DNA of 64,000 nucleotides, from the NCBI RefSeq assembly GCF_026210795.1, contig NC_089436.1, positions 4,154,001-4,218,000 of the forward strand. Reading direction: 5' to 3'. This document shows, piece by piece, positions 57,091-64,000 of the stretch. Within the stretch, counting starts at the first letter, position 1, and every line of letters begins with the position of its first letter. The notes beneath the pieces were generated by a model. The model had not been told where the DNA came from. It worked only from the letters and a program-made list of their open reading frames with translations, and searched no databases. The position numbers and the translations under genes were made by a program. Origin of the DNA: Rhizophagus irregularis. Taxonomy: Eukaryota; Glomeromycota; Glomeromycetes; Glomerales; Glomeraceae.

Positions 57091-59880
57091 TATAGGACAA
57101 ATATGGTACGGTACGGAATTTTTGGAATTTTTGAAAATTTGATCAATCGTATCAGAAATGGTTGAAGAAAAACGCACAGAAAAAATGTGATCGGCAATCA
57201 TATAATCGACGAATCAAATGATATTTATCGGTTTTCAATAATTCATACGCCGAATAATTTTTTTATTGTTGCGAGTTGCGACGCAGCGTCTTATAGTAAA
57301 CCAACTGTTACAACACTTAAAACTCCTATAATTGCGTATACATACCTTACAGTGCATATACAATTGAAAACTTCAGTTTTTATTTTAAAAAGGACTACAC
57401 GACCTTAGAAGAAGCTTCCGCCTCATACATTTTCGCCCACAGCGGCAAGAGTTTTTCAGCCTCATTCTATTCTTGAAAACATACTTTTATACAACTATGC
57501 ATATTTTTAACTTTATTCTAGAAATAACTATAAACTTATTACACATTTATTATGTCACTCTCAAGGCCAAATTCGTCTAAAAATGATCCTTGATAGCCAA
57601 TCATAATTTTATTAATTGATCGTGTCTTAGCGCCTTAATTTCGCATGTAGATTATATTTCCTTAGTGAAACCAAAATGGAACCAACGATGAGTTGAAATA
57701 GAACCGGACTATCCACTCCCATTCATATGAAAGTTCTTTTAATGATACCATCTTTAATATCAAGAGGTATTGTCATAAATTATGTATAAAAGGTGATTTT
57801 ATACCAGATAAATTCGGGAGAAATCGAATTGAAAGAAACTTAGGATAATTGTTGTAACTTATAACGAACTTTCCATGTCGAGTATTGATTTCATGAGCAT
57901 TAATTATTACTTTTAATGTAAAGAATTCCTCGTGATAAAAAAAAATGCAAATTTTTTTTTTCATGCTTACACCGTAGTATTCAATTTCCCCTGAGTTGAG
58001 GGTAATGCAGTATTAAATTATGTAAATTAAGAGATGAGAGATGAAGTTACTTAGAACATATTAATAAAAAAAGAACTTTTGTTTTTATTTTTATATCTTG
58101 GAAGAACATAATTTAGGTACAGACTACAGGTAACTATAAAATTATTAAGTAGAAGCCTCCCGTCTTTCGATGGAAAAAATAAAATATAACTATTTAATAC
58201 ATAGATTTTCGTAATATTCATAATATTTTTGAATAGTTAAAAAGAATTCTTAATAATTTTTTAGTCAATAACGATCTTTGTACGATAACATTTGACAAAT
58301 AAATATTATTTTTAGAATGAAAATACTTGAAAAATCGCTTTAAATTTTCTTCAGAGTAAGTAGAAAATCAAAAATTACGTTTTGGATATTTATTATTGTG
58401 TAAAACAAAAAAAATTAGTTTACGTCATATAATGGTATGTGAATACATAAGAGAAAGCATTATGTATAAAATAGGTGCTAATTAAGCTATTATACAGTAT
58501 AATCATATATTTTAGCGCCTATAGGATACTCTCGTCATATAAATGTACAATGAAACATATCCATGAAAAGAAAACGTGCATCTTACTCCCTAAATAGTAA
58601 ATACTGGTATTAAATGAATCTAAAAGATATTGAAATACAAACACAATGTAATATAATGATTAAGTATTTTTATCATAAAAAAAAAAGACAAATAAAGATC
58701 AATGGATATTAATTGAATCAATTGAATCACAAAAAAGAGACCTAATTTTATACATTTACAAACCTATTTTTTAACTAAAGTTAAAATCAAAATTGAACCA
58801 AAAAGGATAAAAACAAACCAAAAATTGTATAAACTAAAAAAGACTAACCTGATTATATATATAAGCTATCTTCAATTTATTGGTTAATTATTAGGTTACA
58901 GCACGATTTCCCGACAGAACATTTGCCCGACAGGTTTGGCTAGAGTTATCCAGAGTTATGCACGAACACGTGATCAGACGTTAGGCTGTCGTGAAAATAT
59001 CCCGTCGGGAAACAGTCCGTAAGCGAATTATACAAGACATTCTTGGAAATTGGAAAAAAATGAGAGATTTTATTTTTATAATTTTATAATAAAGTTACAG
59101 TAATCATTAATTTTTTGATGAGATCAATAGGTACTGTGAGCCTCTGAATGAGCTTAAAGACTTGGATATTAATGTCCAAAGAAAGAAATTGAAATGATGT
59201 TTAATTTGTAAATTTTTCCTGCAAAATTTGATGTTGATAATTAAATTCGTATTTGAAAAAACATTATTATTAACTCAGCTTTTTATTGTCAATTAATCAT
59301 ACAGTCTTTCATATTCGGTGAATAAATTTTGTAGTAATCGTGTTGCAAGTACATATAAATAAAATTGTCGATTGTGATAGGGACAAAACGGGGGTTAAAC
59401 CAAATTTTGCTAATTCAGTACAGTAATAATTTTTTTAATGTAATACTGTACTTAGGTGTCACAGGTGTCACATTTCATCATGTCTTAAAACGAGTTTCTT
59501 ACTTACTGCGGTCGTATTACGCGATTATCTATAAAAAGTTAAACTGTTAACGTTAAAATAATTTCTATCTGGTCGCAGCAGTAAAAAATGAACATCCTTT
59601 TTCAAATATAGATCATCAGTTTGTTTTGATCACGATGTTCTTTTTATGCTATTGTTTATTTACAAACTTGATATCATTCTTTATTTCTTTTATTCTTTTA
59701 TTCTTTTATAACTTATTGTGGACTCATTGTACTTCCGATTAGTAATTCTTTTATTAACTGCGGTCAAAAAAACCTTAATTCTTGTAACAAAAAAAAAAAA
59801 TTGCTTTTGTTTATATCATTCATTGTTATTTTTCTTTTTCTTTTCAACGCTTGATACGTCATAATCTCATTAAATAAAAA
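57091..59880. other. Gene-poor region upstream of the small-protein pair
   Basis: No supported gene. A possible coding exon near 57160-57408 (MVEEKRTEKM or the frame at 57187) could not be confirmed. A MITE-like inverted repeat lies at 58905-59023. Confidence 0.4.
58905..59023. mobile_element. Small inverted-repeat element (MITE-like)
   Basis: tttcccgacagaacatttgc (about 58908) aligns with the reverse complement of the sequence ending cccgtcgggaaac (about 59012), over about 28 bp with several mismatches. The insert is GC-richer than its surroundings. No clear target duplication. Confidence 0.4.
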
Positions 59881-59882
59881 AT

Positions 59883-59893
59883 TGTATATATAA
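59883..59893 (+). promoter_or_regulatory. TATA box of the first 84-aa gene
   Basis: tgtatatataaatg lies about 105 bp before the start codon at 59995. The tandem paralog has atatataaaa at a matching distance. Confidence 0.55.
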
Positions 59894-59994
59894 ATGAATA
59901 AAATTTCTCCCTTACATGCAATAAAAAAAAAAATTTCCTGTTTGACAATAAAAAACGAAAAAATATTATTCAAATAATTTGTAATATTTAAACC

Positions 59995-60249
59995 ATGTCT
60001 ACAAACTCAAATACATCCTCAACTTCAAATAATAACAATCCATCGTCTTCATCTCAAACTCAACCTAATAATAACGTTTATAGTGGCGTTAATAGCCAAG
60101 GAAACAGTTGGACTCATCGTGGAGACTCAGTAGCACCTGGCGGTTCTTTTCATTACTCAAACAATGATGGTTCCTATTATTATCAAAATCCTAACGGTTC
60201 GAGGTATTACAACGATGGAAAAGGAAATTCTTATTATGAAAGAGAATGA
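59995..60249 (+). CDS. Asn/Tyr/Gly-rich small protein (84 aa), copy 1
   Basis: Single exon. Residues 1-30 are Ser/Thr/Asn-rich and disordered (MSTNSNTSSTSNNNNPSSSS). The rest is a conserved module with NSWTHRGDSVAPGGSFHYSN, DGSYYYQNPNGSRYYNDGKG and NSYYERE. A short motif of the type SYYY.NPNGS.YYNDGKG occurs in small proteins of many fungi; function unknown. No signal peptide, so presumably cytosolic or nuclear. It has a TATA box about 105 bp upstream and AATAAA at 60426. The paralog at 61094 has the same layout, so this is a tandem duplication. Confidence 0.85.
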   Translation: MSTNSNTSSTSNNNNPSSSSQTQPNNNVYSGVNSQGNSWTHRGDSVAPGGSFHYSNNDGSYYYQNPNGSRYYNDGKGNSYYERE

Positions 60250-60425
60250 ATTTTTAATATTTATTTAGCATTATCTCTTTTTCCTTTTCTCTTTGAAATT
60301 TCTCTTTTTTTTTCTTTTTTTCTATTATTCCTTTTATTTATTTATTTATTTATTTATTTTATTTTATATCCATTTTTTTTCTTGATGTATGTATGTCATT
60401 TTATTATATGCAGTTATTTTTATGA

Positions 60426-60431
60426 AATAAA
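60426..60431 (+). promoter_or_regulatory. Polyadenylation signal of the first 84-aa gene
   Basis: AATAAA within atgaaataaagttataaatttt, 177 bp after the stop. The same context (tgaaataaagttttgaatttt) occurs after the paralog. Confidence 0.55.
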
Positions 60432-60459
60432 GTTATAAATTTTAAATTTTAAGTTTTAA

Positions 60460-60990
60460 AATTTTGAAGTTACATTTCTAATGCATTATTAACCAACTGC
60501 AACTGCTTATTGCAGTAATATTGCAAATATCTTCTGCTACTTTGAAAAATTGTTTCTAAAATTGATTGCAAAAATCATACCTTGTTAGTTTCACTCATGT
60601 GAAATTATCAAGATGATACCAAATTATGCAGAATATACAAAAAATATTATCGGGTTATAGTAAAGTTCATCTGTCTCGTGATTGTATTCCTCAATTCTGC
60701 TGCGACAGCCTTTGTACCACGCTTGACATCATTTTTTATTTATTAAATCTACTTGTGAATGATAAGTTACTTATTACGGTATTTAAAAGAACATCGTGAT
60801 CAAAATAATGTGTAACAGTTAATCGTTGCTTATTATTAAATATATTGAACTTTCATAGAATTTACTTTTAAAGATATATTGCACAAAACGAGTTTCTGTT
60901 ATTGTTGGTGTTATTTTGATTTTATGACTGAACGTATCTTAAAATCTTATCGAAGCGTGTGAAAATTCTGAAAATTCCTCTATCTCATCA
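60460..60990. other. Spacer between the small-protein paralogs
   Basis: Upstream sequence of the second copy, with words shared with the first copy's upstream region: aaaacgagtttct at 60897 and 59488, cttgaNatcattNtttattt at 60722 and 59668. It also holds an inverted match of gaacatcgtgatcaaaa (60789 versus 59620). No gene. Confidence 0.45.
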
Positions 60991-60993
60991 ATA

Positions 60994-61003
60994 ATATATA
61001 AAA
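60994..61003 (+). promoter_or_regulatory. TATA box of the second 84-aa gene
   Basis: atatataaaa lies about 95 bp before the start codon at 61094, matching the position in copy 1. Confidence 0.55.
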
Positions 61004-61093
61004 CCTCCTACTTGCACGAAATTTCCCTCCAATAAAAAAAATTCTTCCGCGAAACAATTCAAATCTTATTCAAGTAATTTGTGATATAAAATC

Positions 61094-61348
61094 ATGTCTA
61101 CGAACTCCGATACTTCATCAACATCAAATAATAATACTTCATCTCAAACTCAACCTTCAAATAGTAACGATAACGTTTATAAAGGCGTTAATGATCAAGG
61201 AAATAAATGGACTCATCGTGGAGACTCAGTAGCACCTGGCGGTTCTTTTCGTTACTCCAACAATGATGGTTCTTATTATTATCAAAATCCTAACGGTTCG
61301 AGGTATTTTAACGATGGAAAAGGAAATTCTTTTTTCAAAGAATTTTGA
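61094..61348 (+). CDS. Asn/Tyr/Gly-rich small protein (84 aa), copy 2
   Basis: Paralog of the gene at 59995, with the same length. The disordered N-terminus differs by small in-frame indels (MSTNSDTSSTSNNNTSS). The core WTHRGDSVAPGGSF(R)YSN and DGSYYYQNPNGSRYFNDGKG are almost identical. Tyr to Phe changes occur at three points near the end (RYF, SFFKEF in place of RYY, SYYERE). TATA box and AATAAA (61553-61558) sit as in copy 1. Function unknown. Confidence 0.85.
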   Translation: MSTNSDTSSTSNNNTSSQTQPSNSNDNVYKGVNDQGNKWTHRGDSVAPGGSFRYSNNDGSYYYQNPNGSRYFNDGKGNSFFKEF

Positions 61349-61552
61349 AATATTATGAATTTTTTTAGTATTTTTTTTTTCTTTAGAATTTTTTCCCCCT
61401 CAAAATTTATCATTTCCGTCTTTTTTCTCATTTTTTTTTTTTGATAATGATAGTTTTTTTTTTATACCTCTCATGTTCTGTTATTTTTGTCATTATATTT
61501 CTATTAATGTCCTTTTTTTATCGTTTTAACTATGTCTAGAAAGCTATCATGA

Positions 61553-61558
61553 AATAAA
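61553..61558 (+). promoter_or_regulatory. Polyadenylation signal of the second 84-aa gene
   Basis: AATAAA in tgaaataaagttttgaattt, 205 bp after the stop, conserved with copy 1. Confidence 0.55.
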
Positions 61559-61798
61559 GTTTTGAATTTTAAAATGTTGACGTTTTATTAAAAATATACA
61601 TGAACATTATATACACTTGTTGCTGCGTGTGCAATACCATGTAATACCAAACACAATTAATAACTATATCTATAAGTGATACTGTTGATAGGGAACTGTC
61701 GTAGTATACTTTATAACGTATCATCGCTATTTTCATTTCACATGTGGTTACTTAAAAAACTCGATTTATTACAAAATGCCGATGAGATTATATTTCAC

Positions 61799-62071
61799 TG
61801 ATGGTATCATCTTTTAAAAATAGCAGGATCAAAGACAGGAAATACCCAAATTGCTTTTGAATTTACATCAACTAAAAAAGAAACTGATGTAGATGTAATG
61901 GTATCAACAGAAAATAATTTTGGTGAATCTAAAAATCTTGGGAAAGCGGCAACGATCTCCATCAAAAGAAGCTTATTTTCTCAAGTGTACGAATTATATT
62001 TGAATAGGTAGTATCCAGGTCATTGGACTCTAAAGGAACGTAAAGAACGTGAAATATTTCAAGCGTTGATC
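61799..62071 (+). pseudogene. Coding relic of unknown family with one nonsense codon
   Basis: The frame reads WYHLLKIAGSKTGNTQIAFE, then FTSTKKETDVDVMVSTENNF and KRSLFSQVYELYLNR, a TAG at about 62010, then continues in the same frame as YPGHWTLKERKEREIFQALI to a TAA. The composition is protein-like. There is no upstream start. I do not recognise it. Confidence 0.4.
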
Positions 62072-62235
62072 TAAAATATTTTGATGATATGAACGAAGAT
62101 CTATTGCCAACAAAATTAACAAATACTTGTCGAACATAGAATATTTGAATTTGTTGCGACTTAAAATAACTTTTTGATTAGAATGAATTGCGAGAAGATA
62201 TAAAGATATATGTTGTGCCTCAAGTGTTTGATTCA

Positions 62236-62290
62236 CGTCAGTTGATAACTGACGCGCGTCACTTATCGATTGTCAATTTTTCCCTGACGC
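62236..62290. repeat. Second copy of the TGACGCGCGTCA palindrome segment
   Basis: cacgtcagttgataactgacgcgcgtcac shares the 12-bp palindrome (62250-62261) and the preceding gtcagtt with 35341-35400. ccctgacgc at 62282 is a further half-site. Confidence 0.5.
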
Positions 62291-62299
62291 AAATTAATT

Positions 62300-62700
62300 T
62301 TATAATACAATATTTTTTTAACTACCAAATTTTTTTTACTAGAATTCTTTTACAAATAAGGACACATACTTGTAATTACTCTTAGTTTTTGTAAGTATTA
62401 GGTTTAAAGGCTTGAAATTGACGTTCAGATCTCTTGAAAATTGTATTTTTGAAAGTATCGTTGTTAAATTTTTGTATTTTAATACTAAGAACATTTACTG
62501 ATGCTTTTTTTTGTAGATTTCAAACTTGAAGATTTGAAATTAACGTCCAGAATTATTGGAAGGATATTTGAAGATATGGATTATCGTTAAAAGGTATTTT
62601 GAGTGTTGAATGTTTTCTTTATTATAAGACAACCTTTGATTTTGTATTTGCTGTATATTTGTATTAGAAATAAAGCTTTATTGAGAAACAATGTTATGTA
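62300..62700. other. Spacer, no gene seen
   Basis: AT-rich. A direct near-repeat (aaggcttgaaattgacgttcag at 62408 and agatttgaaattaacgtccag at 62531) suggests a small old duplication. Confidence 0.35.
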
Positions 62701-62724
62701 TAATTTTTATTTTACAAATTTTAT

Positions 62725-62830
62725 TTAGTTGCATTTGTTTTACATGAACGACCACCATGACATCTATTTCCACAAAACTACATTTCATGCAATTACATTT
62801 ACTTGGACAGGTTACAAACGCAGAAATTAA
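62725..62830 (-). pseudogene. Cys-rich coding relic (CPSKCNCMKCSF... CGNRCHGGRSC)
   Basis: The minus strand encodes CPSKCNCMKCSF, then after a one-base frame change CGNRCHGGRSCKTNATK and a stop. The dense Cys pattern resembles the CXC-type zinc-binding tails of some transposases and DNA-binding proteins. It is broken and isolated; family uncertain. Confidence 0.35.
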
Positions 62831-62899
62831 GGCAAATTGTTAAGTTCAGGAAAAGACATTGTACCAAGTGGCTCAATTAATCAATTTTTCCAGGTGAAT

Positions 62900-64000
62900 A
62901 ATATGAATTAATAATCCCAAATCTTGATATTGATTATTTTCTGTAATTTATATAATTTTACATGGAAGTATAGGACGAACGATCAATTTTGAAATAGAAA
63001 TTCCCACTGATTCCCCTACTTCATATTCTTTAGACTTTTATTTTCATATTAATTTGATTTGCCATTTGGTTGGTATAAATTTGAAGGTCCCGGCGTACAG
63101 CCTCTTAAAATTTCATGTCCTGTTAATGTAGCTTCAAGACCTTTGATGATGAGGCTGCATTTGTAATATTTTCAAGGATCGGATGGTAGGTTTTTAGGGT
63201 TGATTCGTCCAAATGTATTTAATTTATCGTTTCAATAGTTTCAATAATATTAATACTCATATTATCATCATTTGACCGCTATTCAATATATTATCTGCAA
63301 TTGGATTTATATCTAAGCGCAACAGCGTAGATGTAGATGATGATGATGAAGCTGTAGTAGGTTTTGCTGAAGTGACTGATGGTAGTGGAGTAAGATGCTA
63401 GTGTTGGAGAAAAAGTTGTGCCTACTGGTAATAGGAAAGTAGAGTTTAAAATTATTGAAAAAACGTAAGTTAATTTTTATTTTATTTTTCTTTTTAACTT
63501 TCTGTATTTTTCATTATTTCTAGTTTTTTAATTTTTACACTGTTTAATTAAATTTTTTACTTTTAAAAAAATATTTCAATTATTGTTATTTTTTTTTCTT
63601 AATTTCACATTTTTTAATTAATTTTGTATTTTAATTAAATTGTTTTTTTAGATTTTATATTATTAATTTTTTAATTTTTATATTTTTGGGGTATCAAATT
63701 TTTTTCAAAGAATAATAAAAATTATTAATGTCGTGAATGTTCACCAATCATAGCATCATCCAAGTTTTCAGTTAAAATATTTTAAAAAATCTTTGACATC
63801 AATTGCTTCAAGTATTGTTTCTTCATCATAAATATCTTCGTTAAACAATTCTTCAACCTCCACGAGTCTTACCACTAGATACAGGCTCATGAGAAGTTTT
63901 TTTGTTAGAACGGCAATATGAAGAATGATTAACTACCGAACGAAGCCCAACAGATCAATTGTTTCCTCTCGCCATTTTCCTGATTTTTGTTTCAATATTC
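62900..64000. other. Coding relics and AT-rich sequence at the window end
   Basis: Short protein-like pieces without intact frames. On plus: WYKFEGPGVQPLKISCPVNV (about 63070-63130), VDVDDDDEAVVGFAEVTDGS (about 63328-63388), and KVVPTGNRKVEFKIIEKT followed by a gtaagt donor-like site at 63465. On minus: VNHSSYCRSNKKTSHEPVSS (about 63870-63930) and VEELFNEDIYDEETILEAID (about 63800-63860). They may belong to one or more degraded genes, or to exons of a gene reaching past the window. Confidence 0.3.

Noticed and set aside
57187-57408. 73-aa frame downstream of a TATA-like stretch
   Set aside because: No family signal; a possible overlapping start (MVEEKRTEKM) leads to a stop. Not enough to call a gene.
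1-64000. tRNA, rRNA or telomere repeats
   Set aside because: No T-arm/B-box plus cloverleaf, rRNA core or TTAGGG-like tandem repeats were found by eye.

Overview
This window looks like nuclear DNA of an arbuscular mycorrhizal fungus of the Rhizophagus/Glomus type. The evidence is strong AT richness, short GT-AG introns (about 60-110 bp), and a gene content typical of those genomes: expanded protein kinases with an N-terminal Cys-x2-Cys ribbon, a giant Sel1-repeat kinase, BTB-BACK-TLDc and F-box proteins, set among many mobile-element relics. The organism call is inference from gene families; no database was searched. I saw no tRNA, rRNA, CRISPR array or bacterial operon.

Layout. 1-2273: a poly(A)-tailed retroposed copy of a LINE-ORF1-like gene, bounded by a 15-bp target duplication. 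4917-6433 (-): BTB-BACK-TLDc gene, divergent from a remarkable kinase gene at 6817-10892 (+), with a 20-bp palindrome in the shared spacer. 11189-18500: kinase paralogs A and B, each with a copied promoter block. 18505-28900: paralog C, whose promoter block is split by about 7.5 kb containing a Tc1/mariner relic, a 185-bp tandem repeat and a 3.57-kb foldback palindrome with an 8-bp target duplication. 30462-30737 (-): small hydrophilic protein. 32227-33663 and 35717-37117 (+): two F-box proteins. 38430-40956: repeats, a TIR element and a Helitron 3' end. 41700-45650: paralog D, inverted, carrying two small insertions that the other paralogs lack. 48280-49381 (-): a truncated F-box gene with tandem F-box fragments. 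51967-56704 (-): 31 Sel1 repeats fused to a kinase domain. 59995-61348 (+): a tandem pair of 84-residue Asn/Tyr/Gly-rich proteins. The rest is gene-poor with coding relics.

The most unusual object is the gene at 6817-10892. A phase-0 exon encoding a hinge strand, a four-Cys ribbon and a kinase N-lobe has been tandemly multiplied. This gives six ribbon/N-lobe modules in front of one C-lobe. Only the last module keeps a normal glycine loop and VALK lysine, while all six keep the Cys-x2-Cys pairs. An in-frame TAA at the fourth acceptor splits the array into 3+3 modules.

Possible joint roles: the kinases, F-box and BTB proteins and Sel1 kinase belong to families used in signalling and ubiquitin-dependent turnover, and all are being copied, truncated or remodelled here by local duplication and transposon insertion. 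Exon models were built by hand from splice consensus and frame continuity; RNA evidence was not available.
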